Shown: piece by piece, positions 47,711 to 58,792 of the stretch
Position numbering within the stretch: position 1 is the stretch's first letter
How the letters are laid out: each line of letters starts with the position of its first letter
Source of the DNA: Adiantum capillus-veneris
Taxonomy: Eukaryota > Streptophyta > Polypodiopsida > Polypodiales > Pteridaceae
DNA: 64,000 nucleotides
Direction: 5' to 3'
Assembly (NCBI GenBank): GCA_014529385.2
Contig: CM043959.1
Location: forward strand, 48,923,928-48,987,927
Notes under the pieces: generated by a model
What the model saw: only the letters and a program-made list of their open reading frames with translations
What the model was told of the DNA's origin: nothing
The model's database searches: none
Made by a program: the position numbers and the translations under genes

Positions 47711-50700
47711 TCATGTACCATCATAGAGCATCTTTTCCAAAGAGAGTGCTTCAGAGTCCTTGACAAGATCTTCATTGTTTGGCCGCTCAGAATTTTGGCT
47801 GGAGTTACACTCATGCTTCATGTAACAATACTTACATGAGACAGCGGCCTTTGGACAGATCTTTGGTAGATCCTTTGGTAGAAGGCGACTCAAATAGGGC
47901 TTCAAGCGATACCCGTTTACTTTCCTGGAGTGCTCTTTACCATTCAAGTCCATAAGCTGATAGTAACTTGAATTGAAAGCCTTCTTGACTATGTATGGCC
48001 CTTGCCATCTTGTTTCAAATTTGGCATCAAAACGATTATCGAGTCGATTGTCATACCTTAGCACAAGATCTCCTTCATTGATGCCTTTGTCCTTCAGTTT
48101 CTTGTCACGCTTCTCCTTTGTCTGTGTGGCTTTCCTCTTATAGCACTCGTATGCTGCTTCTCTTTTCCACTCAAGCTCAGCTAAGGTAAGAAGTCGATCC
48201 ATCCATGCTTCTTGATCATCTTGTGCTGATTTGCCATGAAGTCGCATTGTTGGAATGTTTAGCTCAATTGGCTGTAAAGCCTCTTGACCATAGACCAAGT
48301 GAAATGGTGTGAACTCCGTGGCTTCCCTATATGTGGTTCGATACGCCCACAAGGCACCATCCAAGAAGTCATCCCACAACTTTGTCTTGTTTTTCACCAT
48401 CTTTCTAATGATGCCTGCAATGACACCATTAGCTTTTTCTACCAAACCATTTGATTGGGGATAGTAGGGTGTACTGTGACGATGTAGAATGTGAAGTTCT
48501 TCAGAGACTTCTGTGAGCAATCCCTTTCTAAACCCTGGACCATTATCAGAAACAATCTCCAAAGGTGTGCCAAATCTACAACAAATGTGAGTGTAGACGA
48601 ATTTGCTCACTGTCTTCTCATTTACCTTTGCCACACTTTGTGCTTCCACCCACCTAGTCATATAGTCTACAGCCACTAGAATTTAGAGTTTACCATTTTT
48701 TGTCCTAGGCAGAGGACCCATAGCATCAATGCCCCACTTTTCAAACGGTCCATTTGCAAGCACGATTTGCCTTGGACCATAAACCAATCTTCTATTCCCA
48801 TTTACCTGACAATTGTGACAACTTTTACACCAATGTTGGACATCCACATGCAGACTTGGCCAAACATACCCCGCAAGCAAAATCTTCTTCACAGTTAATT
48901 CTTGGGCAAAATGAGCACCACATGCTTCTTCATGCAAACCTTTTAGAATGGCTGGAATTTCCTCAATAGTTGGTACTCTTCTGCATACTTGATCCCTCCC
49001 TCTTTGATAGAGGGAGCCTTCTAGGAAGAGATATACGCTTGCCTTCTTCATGAGTCTCCTCTTCTGAGCCTTCGTGAAGTCTTGTGGAAACTCGCCCTCC
49101 AAAATGTAGCTAATAATGGGAGTCAATGACTCCAATCCCTGGTATCTCGGTTGCTTGACGGTTGCTGCCACCATGATGACCTGCACTTCTTTATTTACAC
49201 ATGCAACGGCTTGTTGTGCAAGTAAATCAGCATCTTCATTTTGTTTCCTAGGAATATGATATAATTGCACCTCCTCAAATTGATTAAATAGCCTACGAAT
49301 GGCATGAACTTTTGTCCTTAAGCTTTCATTCTTGCATGCCCAAATGCCTAAAATCTGTTTAACAATGAGAAGTGCATCTCCTTTTACCATGAGACGTTGT
49401 ATCCCTTGGCCAATGCATATTTTTAAACCATGAATTAGTGTGTCATATTCTGCTTCATTGTTGCTAGCTGAACTTGGTAGATTGAACTTCTCTTTCATGA
49501 CCACCTCTCCACTTGGGTTGAGCAACACTAGCCCTCCCCCTGCTTTTCCTGTGGCTCGACGAAAAGCTCCATCAAAGAACAAGGTAAAAGCATTAGGAAT
49601 ACTTTTTGGTGGTGGTAATGGTAGGGTCTTTACTTCAGGCACCTTAATCTCCTTTTCATGCACCCTATAAGTGAGAATCCCTGCCAATTGTGCACGCACA
49701 CTATCTTCTACCTTGAAAGAGTATTGAAACTCTTGCAACTCCATAATCCACTTTGAGATCCTAGTACTAAGATTCATTTGAGATGACACCCAAGGGAACA
49801 AATTTTCTGCAGTGAGAATTACAAAAGGTTTTGGTAGCAGGTAGGATCTAAACTTTCTCACCGCAAACATGAGAGAAAGCATCATGAGTTCTGCTTCTTT
49901 GTAGTCTCTCTCCAAAGCATTCATGACCCTACTAGCAAAGTAGATGGGTCGCATCCTTGTACTGTGGGGATCTTGTTGTAGCAACACAGCACCAATTGTT
50001 TCTTTCCCAGCACTAGAGCTAACAAAGAATGTGTACTCCCAACAAGGAGGCATGAGTGTTGGTAGCTCTGACAAAATGACTTTAATGTTACAAAAGTACT
50101 CTTCAAGCTCATCAGACCATGCAAATTCTACTTGTTGTGTCAAATTTTGCAAAGGATGAAGCAACTCCAAAGCTAAGTGAATAAAGCGTGACATATACTT
50201 CACTTTTTGAATGAATGATATGACCTCTTTGAGATTCTTGGGTGAGGGGAGCTCAATAAGAGCCTTTGCCTTTGAAGGATCCACCTCAATGCCTTTATAG
50301 GAAACCTTGTGACCAAGCAAGATCACTTCATCCTCAGCTATGTGACACTTGTCGGGGTTGAGTTGACCTCCCATGTCATAGAGCTTCTTTAAACCTTCTT
50401 CTACCCTTTGTAGATGCAATGATTTTGAGCTATAAATGCAAAAATCATCAATAAAAACCCTAATGGACTTTCCAAAGAATGCTTGAAACACCATGTTCAT
50501 GAAGCGTTGGAAAGTTGCAGGAGCATTTGTCAGGCCAAATGGCATGACTCTAAAAGCATAACAACCCCAAGGAGTGATAAAGGTTGTTTTCAATTGATCC
50601 TCCAATGCGATACCTATTTGAAAGTAACCCGAGTAGCCATCACACACAGTGTACTTCTCATGACCAGCTACTTCATTTAGTATCTCATCCTGAAATGGGA

Positions 50701-51169
50701 GGGGAAAGTGATCTCTTTTTGTTGCCTCATTAAGTGGACGATAATCCACACACACCCTCCACTTGCCGTTTTTCTTAGGAGTGACAACAACGGGAGAGAC
50801 CCACTCTGAATTCTCCACTGGATAAATGAAACCTGCTGCTAGAAGCTTTCTTACCTCCTTGAGTAGAGCCTGCTCCTTAATGACTCCTAGCCTTCGTAGC
50901 TTTTGAGCCTTAGGTGTGGCCTCTGGCTTCAACTCAATCTTGTGTTGAACAACATCTACTCCACGCACATCGGTGTAGTCTTTAGCAAAAAGCCTCAGAA
51001 ATTTCCTTAGCACACATTTGAACTCCTCTCTTTCATCCTTTGTAAGTGTTGTAGACAACATATCTTCTAACATTCCTTCATCTTCCACCTTTTGGTTCTC
51101 TTGAGGACCTACCTCCTCCAAGCCTTGACAAGAGGTCTCTTGGTTGCTTGGCTTAAACCTTACCCCCAT
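47711..51169 (-). pseudogene. pol of the Tat element: RT, RNase H, second RNase H, integrase
   Basis: The first frame (51169-48683, 828 residues) has reverse transcriptase (~120-300) with FIDDFCIYS at 239-247. A first RNase H (~375-500) reads FFVSSSAG where the catalytic Asp is expected and is probably inactive. A second, archaeal-type RNase H (~525-655) has D533 in FFDGA, E572 in NNEAEY, D598 in KGDALL and ~D648. The integrase HHCC finger (~735-790) and first catalytic Asp (WGIDAMG) follow. TAA at 48683-48685 then interrupts, and integrase resumes at 48682 in the same frame with D44 (SDNGPGF) and E80 (LVEKANG), the correct 35-residue spacing, followed by the C-terminal domain. The enzymes would copy and integrate the element RNA; the stop separates most of the integrase core. 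Confidence 0.92.
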
Positions 51170-51837
51170 GAATTCGATGGAAGACTCCTCTTCAGTAATG
51201 CTGCCGCTACTTTCTTCTTCTGAAGTGCTATCGTCTCACTTTGAGATGATTCTTCATGGAGCTCCTCTTGGCGTTGCTCCTTCATGTCAAAGACAACATT
51301 CTTATGATTGTCATTCCTGCAAATTAATTTCCCACTCTCCCAATCCTGCAAAGCTCGCATTTTCATTAGCCATGGTCTTCCTAGGATAAATGGGTAACCA
51401 TTTCCCTTGGTAGACATGACATAGAAATCCACTGCCTTCTTAATGCCAAAGGCCTCCACAAAAACATTTTTACAAATGCCTACGCACCTAGTCTTGCTAT
51501 TGTTTGCCATTTTCACTTTGATTTCAGGTGTCTCATGGATGTGCATGCCTAGTCTTTGCATGAGCCCTTCTATCATAATGCAAATTTGTGCACCCCCATC
51601 CATTAGACCTTTCCTAACCAATTTTCCTTTTATGTAACAATCTAGCACAGGTGTAATATCCTCGTTCATTTCAGCATGTGCAATTTTTACAACAGGAAAA
51701 CTATCTTTTACCTTTCTCCTAGTGCTAACTGCCTTTGTTAAATCCCTCCTAACTTGTGGGCATAATGCAAGAAACTGAGGCCATGAGATATCAGGACCCT
51801 TACCTCGAATGTCTTCCAACAGGTTGTATGGAGCCAT
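51160..51837 (-). CDS. Protease region of the Tat element
   Basis: A frame of 225 codons with DGGA at residue ~80 (LMDGGAQICIM) and a downstream GRPWLM, the two ends of a retropepsin fold. It overlaps gag by 100 bp in a different frame; the coding match passes from gag to this frame near 51840, consistent with a single-base deletion. It overlaps the start of the pol frame by 10 bp, so a further frame change is needed to reach RT. Protease would cleave gag and pol. No clear slippery heptamer is visible at either junction. Confidence 0.8.
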   Translation of the reverse strand: MAPYNLLEDIRGKGPDISWPQFLALCPQVRRDLTKAVSTRRKVKDSFPVVKIAHAEMNEDITPVLDCYIKGKLVRKGLMDGGAQICIMIEGLMQRLGMHIHETPEIKVKMANNSKTRCVGICKNVFVEAFGIKKAVDFYVMSTKGNGYPFILGRPWLMKMRALQDWESGKLICRNDNHKNVVFDMKEQRQEELHEESSQSETIALQKKKVAAALLKRSLPSNSWG

Positions 51838-52958
51838 ACCATGTCCAGAGGGAAGTCTTGGAGATTGATACGACGTCGAGTCCTCTTAGCTTCCTTGGTC
51901 TCCTTTGCCTTCTTGCCTTGTCCATGGTCACTCTGTGATGGGACACCCTCTTTCTCTTTACCTTTTCCTCGGCCACGCTTAATGACATTTGCTTCCATGT
52001 CAACCTCATTTGAGTTTGTCACCTCTACCACATGCACATTTGGATATGGCAAAGGTGGAACTCCTTCTACCCCTTGTGGAGGTGGTCTTGGTCCATTTGG
52101 TCTTTGTAGAAGCCTTGGTTGTTGACAAGTTCCTTCACCTGCATTCATCACTGGGTAATTCAAGTTAGGTCTCCCTGGCTCCCCACGGGGCCAAGGACAA
52201 TTATACATCCCATGTCCAAACTCTCCGCAATTCCAACATTGCAAGACTCTCCTAGGTCGTGGATCTCGCTCTTCAGACTTCTTTGCTTGTCCCTTTGGAC
52301 CTACAGCTTGTGCAAGGTGAATTGACAGGCTGCTTAAAGATTTGTTTAACTTCTCAATTACTTCCGTCGTTACCTCAGGAAGCTCCCTCGATGTTGATGC
52401 TTGTGACTTACCTTTGGGTCTAAGACCTTCTATTGGAACCTTGAGTTTCCTATATTTCTCAGCAGCCCTAGTTTCAGCTGCATCAAAAGTAGTAGGTGCA
52501 CCCGCCTCAACTTTTACCTTAAGGTCAGGAAAGAGTCCGGCTATGAACCTCTCCTTCTTTAAAAATTCTGCACCATCACCAGGGTTAGCAACATTTCGTA
52601 TCCATAGAGCCCAAAGACGTAGAAACTCTTGCTTGTACAAGTAGTAGTCATCTAAGTCTTTTTGCTTATGAGAAACAATGTCTTGCCATAGTTTTTGAGT
52701 GTTTTGGGGATCAAAGAAGTATCTCTTAAAACGATTCAAAACTTCTGTGTAATTCCCCTTAACTTCCTCAGGCAAAGAGTCAAACCAAGTACTAGCATCT
52801 TTCCTAAGGACCACCTCAAACATTTCTACACGTTCTTGATCGGTTACTATCCTCTTGATACGGCAAGACATCTTGAAATTTGCTAAAAATAATTCTGCAT
52901 CCTCTCCAGGCTCTCCAAAGAAAAGAGGATATCCAGACATTTGGCATTGGCTCTCCAT
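51738..52958 (-). CDS. gag of the Tat element
   Basis: A frame of 406 codons from an ATG. It has a capsid-type gag domain (~10-150: FLANFKMSCRIKR, STWFDSLPEEV, FLRLWALW), a hinge and one canonical zinc knuckle, C241-C254 (CWNCGEFGHGMYNC), then Pro-rich and Lys/Arg-rich segments. The last ~33 codons are out-of-frame sequence beyond the probable deletion near 51840 and are not native. Gag would form the particle and bind the RNA. Confidence 0.88.
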   Translation of the reverse strand: MESQCQMSGYPLFFGEPGEDAELFLANFKMSCRIKRIVTDQERVEMFEVVLRKDASTWFDSLPEEVKGNYTEVLNRFKRYFFDPQNTQKLWQDIVSHKQKDLDDYYLYKQEFLRLWALWIRNVANPGDGAEFLKKERFIAGLFPDLKVKVEAGAPTTFDAAETRAAEKYRKLKVPIEGLRPKGKSQASTSRELPEVTTEVIEKLNKSLSSLSIHLAQAVGPKGQAKKSEERDPRPRRVLQCWNCGEFGHGMYNCPWPRGEPGRPNLNYPVMNAGEGTCQQPRLLQRPNGPRPPPQGVEGVPPLPYPNVHVVEVTNSNEVDMEANVIKRGRGKGKEKEGVPSQSDHGQGKKAKETKEAKRTRRRINLQDFPLDMVWLHTTCWKTFEVRVLISHGLSFLHYAHKLGGI

Positions 52959-53007
52959 TATTATGAAAGATTACAACACGAGTTACAATAAGGGATACAA
53001 TAGAGAT

Positions 53008-53442
53008 TTAGAACCACTCGCCTGCAAATGAAGAAGTGAGAAAATACCACTCTAGGTTTTCTTCTTCAGCTATCCAAGCTTCAATAAGGTCTCGATTTGT
53101 TTGATCAAAACAAAAGGGTAGACTATTGATGAGCTCTAAGAAGGGTTGAAATTCTTCAAAGCTAAGGCGATAAACAGAAATCTCTAGAACTTCATTTTCT
53201 GGATCCAAAAGAGCAACCACGTCCCAAGTGATAAATTGCACTTGCTCTACAATTCCCAATGCACAAGCGGTTTGTATAAAAACTAGATCTTCATGCTCGT
53301 CGAAGGCCGTGAGAAAGTAGCAATTGACTAGGAGCTCCTTTCCTTCGAGTTCCACACAGTCGGAGTGAGGCAACCTTCTCACAATTTCATAAAGAACATC
53401 CTCATCAAGTCCAATCAAGTTTGCAAGATTTAAAGACTCCAC
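53008..53442 (-). CDS. Leader ORF a of the Tat element, unknown function
   Basis: 144 codons with an ATG at 53442, in the sense direction just upstream of gag. It reads GLDEDVLYEIVRRLPHSD, later FIQTACALGIVEQVQF and YRLSFEEFQPFLELINSLPF. It aligns over its length with leader ORF b (VVRRLPH, FIQLVCALRLVNRVKF, HRLTFGEFFPHLRLINSLPF), so the two arose by tandem duplication. The start loosely resembles an F-box (L-x-L-x-x-I-x-x-R-L-P), but this is too weak for a call. Ogre-type Tat elements are known to carry an ORF before gag, which makes it a plausible accessory gene. Confidence 0.6.
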   Translation of the reverse strand: MESLNLANLIGLDEDVLYEIVRRLPHSDCVELEGKELLVNCYFLTAFDEHEDLVFIQTACALGIVEQVQFITWDVVALLDPENEVLEISVYRLSFEEFQPFLELINSLPFCFDQTNRDLIEAWIAEEENLEWYFLTSSFAGEWF

Positions 53443-53512
53443 TTATGCTACAAAATTCCTGGACAAAAACTCCTTAGGATTATGGTTAAATCATTCAAAA
53501 GCATAAAGAGAT

Positions 53513-54087
53513 TTACAATGTCTCTATGAACAAAGTGTCATAGAAAGTAGAGAAGGATGAGAATTTATACAAATTTGCAATCTTCTCTATGCTCTCTTTA
53601 TTAAGACAAGCTCTGAATAGCTCCCTATCTCCTTTGTTGAAAGCGAAAGGAAGACTATTAATAAGACGCAAATGAGGGAAAAATTCACCAAATGTGAGTC
53701 TATGAAGCATGAACTCTGGCCGCAAGTTTCCTGAAGAGTCTTCCTCAATGGTGAATGCACTCGCCAAACGCCAAATTTCACTCTATTTACCAATCTTAGG
53801 GCACACACTAGTTGGATGAATGTGCGGTCTTCCTTAGTGCCCAACAACAAGAGGAAAATGGAATCCACGCGTAGGACCTTCCGTCTTAACTTCACCACCC
53901 TCTTGTTATGAGGGAGACGCCTTACTACTTGCTCCTGCAACTCAATTGGTAATAGAGCTAGATCTCTAAGGATTGAACTTTCACTACACACACATTCCCA
54001 GTTAGAACAAATGATCGTTTTTTTTGTTTCTTGTAACAACTTGGACAAAGAAAAAACAAACATACACACTATTTTGCCGGGCTGCAC
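53513..54087 (-). pseudogene. Leader ORF b of the Tat element, frameshifted paralogue of ORF a
   Basis: Two overlapping frames (54087-53587 and 53767-53513) together align with leader ORF a. The switch is near 53785 in TTTGGCGTTTGGCGAGTGC, consistent with loss of one base. The first frame has an N-terminal extension (MQPGKIVCMFVFSLSKLL) without a counterpart in ORF a. Confidence 0.55.
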
Positions 54088-54093
54088 TTCATT

Positions 54094-54312
54094 TTAAAAT
54101 AAAATGAACACATGTACATCAAAAGAAGTGTGGTAGTTGATGAGAGGTAGAATGACAGGGTTTGGTGATGCAAGAATTCCTCCTGCTCTTTGGGCACCAA
54201 ACATGAACACCATTCGTTGTTGAAAATGGATCTTTCTACTAATTGCAACGTTTATTCTAATGTGTGGAGTAAAATGAAAGGGAAAAACCTCTATTCCTGG
54301 GCCATTATCCAT
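54094..54312 (-). other. Leader ORF c of the Tat element
   Basis: 72 codons in the sense direction. Its C-terminal half (INVAISRKIHFQQRMVF, then PLINYHTSFDVHVFILF) aligns with leader ORF d. No known domain. Similarity between two adjacent ORFs suggests a second tandem duplication, although both could be noncoding leader repeats. Confidence 0.4.
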
Positions 54313-54333
54313 GGCCTATGCATGTCCTAATGC

Positions 54334-54600
54334 TTAAAACAAAACAAAAATATAGACGTCCAAACTAAGGTCGTACCTAATGAGAGGCGAAATAAAAGGA
54401 TTTACTGAAGCGTTTATCTCGGCCAACCTAAGAGGACCTAAAATTCTACGAATGACACGTTGAAATTGCAACTTAGTACTAACAATTATGTGTACCTTTT
54501 GCCTTGCAATGGGAATAAAGGGATCATACAAATCTTTGTGATTCATGCAAACTACTTGACTATGGTAAAGGTTGATTCTACACAAAAATACACAATCCGT
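54334..54600 (-). other. Leader ORF d of the Tat element, paralogue of c
   Basis: The open frame extends through the primer-binding site into the LTR, so its true start is unknown; the first leader ATG gives MNHKDLYDPFIPIARQKV. It then matches ORF c (VHIIVSTKLQFQRVIRR, SPLIRYDLSLDVYIFVLF). No function can be assigned. Confidence 0.4.
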
Positions 54601-54617
54601 CCTCAGTGGGGGCACCA
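54601..54617 (-). promoter_or_regulatory. Primer-binding site of the Tat element
   Basis: The minus strand reads TGGTGCCCCCACTGAGG, three bases after the LTR end. I cannot assign the tRNA with certainty; the position and TGG start support the call. Confidence 0.7.
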
Positions 54618-54620
54618 ATT

Positions 54621-54880
54621 TGAGGCGGTCCGGGGCGGGCAACAAGAAGAGAAACCTCTAGACACCCTTCAAGGCTCCCGTGCTGCTCAATGGGGCTGGG
54701 GCACAACACAACACAAACCAAAACAACGAACCCACAACCAAATCCCAACTACACAAGGGGCACCACTTAGTTTAAGAGCGAACTAGGACGCAAAAGAGGA
54801 GAATCGTTAGAGCAACCCACAAACAAGCAAGGAATTTACACTAACCCTAACACCAATGGAACACTCTCACACACTAAAAA

Positions 54881-54926
<46 letters not shown>

Positions 54927-57297
54927 TGCTCGGGCTGCTTTGAAACGTATCGGCAATGATCAAGCAAACACAACTATATATTTAAGAAAGAGAGAGAAAG
55001 GGGGAGGGGGTGCTTGTTGCATTAATACCTTCTTACAAATCTGTCATGACAAATCAAAGTGAGATTAGTACTTGTTCAACATAGCTTGCGTAAATTCACC
55101 ACAACACATCACAAGAAAAGCCACCCCAATCACTGTCTTAAGGCCAGGGGAGTCCTCTCCACCCTGTCGCCCTCTTAGAGTATGTGGGATTTATGGCTAG
55201 ATTGATAACAACACCAGAGACAAGCTATCAAGAACTTAACAAAAAAACACCAAGACACTTACGCATCATTGTTGTCCATTACTTCACGTTGGAAGGGAGA
55301 CAAAGTATCCAAGCTTAGTCCAAATCCACCCTCCTTGATTCAGTGAATGTTGGGCTTACACTAGTAGCACAAATGATAGATTTCCTACTCTCAATTGAAT
55401 GATCACTCTCTCTCTTACAATGGCATAGAGTTCCCTTGCTAATCCCCTATTACAACACATGCACATGCATAAGACAATGAGCTTCCACGCAAGAGCTCCT
55501 TCTAGAGAGGTTGAGCTTGGCTTCTCAAGCTATAGCATAGTGCTCTTGCTTATGGCTCCCCCTTTGTGCTAGCTACACCCTCCTTTTATAGCAATTTTGA
55601 AGGCTAGGGTTACTCCTCTAACCATGGTTGGGTTAGATTTTCAGCAATTTAACTAATTTCTTTTGCTTGGAATTATCAAGAAGTTGGTGAGGAAAGAGAG
55701 AGGAGAGAAATGGAGGTGATAGGACTTTTCATAGTGGGTTAGTGTTAGTAGAGTTAGTATTAATTTACAAATGGAATTGGATATTTACAATGGGAGTATC
55801 CATGTAGGATACAAATAAGGAAGAAGAAAACTCTTAAGAGGTAAGAAAAGGTGGCTTTCTTACAAGGTTGATGCTCCAAGTGTCTTGAGCAGGGCCGATT
55901 TTGACGCTTGTTGACGGTCCACTAGCTTTGACGGTACATTTTTTCTCCACTCTTGACCTTCCTTGAGAGACAAGGTAATTGAAGCCGAGTAATCAACCAC
56001 CATGATGCTGTCTTTTAAGAGAAGAGGATGAATTTTGTGGTTTTTTTGATAGATATGGGTAAATTGGAGGAGGAAAAATGAGACTAGGTGGTCAATTTTT
56101 GAATGGAATTGTGTGTGGGAGGTATGAGTTCACCATGGTTTCTCTTATTCTTCAAGGTTGAGGAGAAGGTGAGTAGGGTGCAGAGAGGAGTGGTGAGAGA
56201 GGTGCGGATGATGAGTGGAGAAGTGTGTGTGAAAGAGGAAAATGATAAAGTGGAAGAGAGAGTCTGGCTGCATAGCATGGGAAAACTGGGGTCCACTAAA
56301 AAAATCATAGCTCACAGCTCGTAGCTCAAAAAAATATGAAAAAATTTGAGGCAGAAGTTCAGCCCACGAGCTACAACTTTTGTTTGTATTACCTTTTCAA
56401 ATTCAGAGAGCAAGTGAACTTTAAAAATTCAGCAAAACCGACCGTTTTTTTCCACTGCAAGGTCCTTGTGGGGTCCTTCTTTGGATGATTCTTTTGAATA
56501 CCTCCAAGAGTGAGCCCTCCATAGTGCATGTATGCATGCCACCTACCCTTGACCTTATTTGGTAGGTCTATAATTGAAGATATTGTTGAGATTAGGATAT
56601 AAGTGAATAGTACAACTAAGAAAATCAAATATTGAGGGGTCTTAAAAATATGTACATGTCAAATATAAATAATATAAGTGGAAAAAATATAAAGGGGTCA
56701 AAAGAAATCTCTCTCATTATGAGGCTACCATAAAAAGATAAATATTTTTGGTGTTCTGATTTTTTAGAAAAAAACAAAATAGATGTAGGAAGGGAAAAAT
56801 CAAAATAGTGAAAAAATATACACATAAATAAAACTAGTTTTTTTGGATTTTTGTTGGGGTGGAGTTACACCAAATATAAGAGAAGCTTACATGAAAATAT
56901 TTCTATATGGAATAAAGAGTATGAAAAATGGTAAGAAAAAATTGTGGTAATGGTGAGGCAATGTACAGAGCATAAATAACACACACCTAGGTAGAAATAT
57001 TTAAATAAATACCAAAATAATTATGAAAAAATCTTTTATTTAGGCTCTATATATTTACATACTCATGGGCCATAATATACTTATATTTTTTTTATTTTTT
57101 ATTTTTTATTTTTTTTGGCTCAACTAGCCCAATGACTAGCTAATTGAGGGTTTTTTAAGAAGATATGGGAAAAATCCCGTGACTCACGCACGCCTATGTA
57201 CAGTGAAATGGTAGGGATAGCCACAGTGTTTGGGTGATTTTGGTAGGGTGAGGTAACTCACTGTGGCAATTACAAAGAGCCGAAAAAACGGCTATCA
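54621..57297 (-). repeat. 5' LTR of the Tat element
   Basis: 2677 bp, nearly identical to the 3' LTR. TATAAAA at 55590-55584 (minus strand) is the likely promoter core. The (GA)n tract (54883-54921) is shorter than in the 3' LTR. It ends CTATCA, followed by the target duplication GTAG. Confidence 0.94.
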
Positions 57298-58641
57298 GTA
57301 GCACAAGAGAATGATAAATTTGATGCTAAAACTGAGATTGATGGCAATTTGTCAAAGATTTCTCACGTGGCAGCTACGTCCATTAGTGGCTCCAATGAAG
57401 ACATATATTGTGTTATAAGTGTTTCACATGCTAGTGAATTTTGCATGGGCTATTCTTAAGAAATCCTAGATGAACCTTTATAGAGTATTATTGGCACCAT
57501 GGAAGCATGTGAGGCCAAAAAGAACAACATGTTTGCTGAAGACAATTGCATAGATAAAGCTATGTGTATGGTAACTGATGAAATGCACGAAATTGTGGAG
57601 ATAAAACATGATGTACATGAGAATACAAATGAGTTTATGCTTATTGATAATTTCCTAGTAGGATATGATGGAGATGAACTTAATAAGCTGGAAGGGATTT
57701 CTAATGTATGTACCGATTCAGAGGGGATGCAAGAAGAAACTTTGTAGGGTGTCAATGAAATTGTGGGTCACATAGATGCATATAAAGCAGAAGATGACAA
57801 AGAAACATATGAAGATTACTTGTAGGATGAAGCCATTCCTAGTTCTTTGACAGATGATGATGATTCTCAAGGCTCTACCAGTCTAGCGGAGGGTGTTATG
57901 GATGAAAATTTACAAGTTGAAGTTGTTTTCCATTATCAAGCTGGAATGCCAAGTAAAAATGGCTCTCATGCTACATGTCCAAATTTTTCTAAGGTTCTTC
58001 ATGGTGGCTATGAAGCCAGAGGGGGTGATGAAGCTAAATCATCATGGGTATTGCAAGGGGTGTACAAATTTCTTTTTTTCCTTGGGAAATTTACCAGCTA
58101 TGGTTGGGTTTGGATGCTCTTTCTAATGATTCTCATGTTAGTGATGTTTTAGACGCAAGTAAAAGTGAGTCAGTGCACTTTAATGCTTGCAGTTAATGAG
58201 CTAAAGTTTCCAAATGGGATGTGGATGCTGCACTATGCTTTATGTGAAGCTCTAGTGTATTGTGGGGCTCATCAGTGCTATGTAATCTCAATGGTGTTTG
58301 ATACAAGAGATTCTAGGGATCTGGAAAAGCAGGTTCAATATGGATGGATACTTTTGGATACACATTCCGGTTGCTTGTTGCTGGATCCACGAAAAACATA
58401 CCTGCATGAGAAGTGTTTGATGTTGATTGATATAGTCAATGTATACTCATATCAATATTATATTGCTCCAGTGTTTGGGAAATTCCTTCTTATTCCATTT
58501 GATCCAGGAGGGTATTATGTTGACTATGACTTGGGATAGGGCATTTCTATGTGCCCTGACATTGGGGACTCAATGGGTTATGTTTTTCTTATTACATTCT
58601 CTTTTATCCTAGATGAGCATGCTCTCATTAAGCTGCGATGA
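57298..58641 (+). pseudogene. Relic E, second part: decayed ORF downstream of the Tat insertion
   Basis: The frame continues in phase from 44985 and runs to TGA at 58639-58641 with about six internal stops. Sections include EACEAKKNNMFAEDN, an acidic stretch near 57850 (DDDDSQGSTSLAEG) and the longest clean piece, 58165-58539 (LHYALCEALVYCGAHQC, PVFGKFLLIPFDPGG). A hydrophobic run near 58080-58145 looks like a membrane segment, but the adjacent frame reads a more ordinary sequence there (PWEIYQLWLGLDALSNDS), so a frameshift explains it better. I do not recognise the protein. Confidence 0.45.
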
Positions 58642-58792
58642 AGCTACAGATCGGGAAATTTTTCAAAACATGCTTATAGTGAGGCAATGATTGGGTGAAG
58701 CTATGTGTATGCTTACAACTTTGGATAACTGTTGGCACATGCTGGAGGATGTGCACGTTCAAAGGGGGTGGATTTCGTGCTTCTCCGCTTCC

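Larger units (their letters stand above)
44986..57297 (-). mobile_element. Tat-lineage Ty3 retrotransposon, complete but with broken ORFs
   Basis: 12,312 bp with LTRs of 2697 and 2677 bp and the 4-bp target duplication GTAG (44982-44985 and 57298-57301). Minus-strand order: 5' LTR, primer site, small leader ORFs, gag, protease, reverse transcriptase, RNase H, a second archaeal-type RNase H, integrase, polypurine tract, 3' LTR. The second RNase H is the hallmark of the Tat clade. By eye the LTRs differ at about 25 positions, about 1%, so insertion is fairly recent, yet gag-pol carries two frame breaks and leader ORF b another. It sits inside relic E. Confidence 0.95.

Noticed and set aside
51738-51837. 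Programmed frameshift between gag and protease of the Tat element
   Set aside because: No slippery heptamer or obvious stem-loop is visible, and a single-base deletion explains the overlap.
57847-58152. Possible envelope-like membrane segment (GWVWMLFLMILMLVMF)
   Set aside because: The neighbouring frame gives ordinary sequence that fits the context better, so the hydrophobic run is probably a frameshift product.
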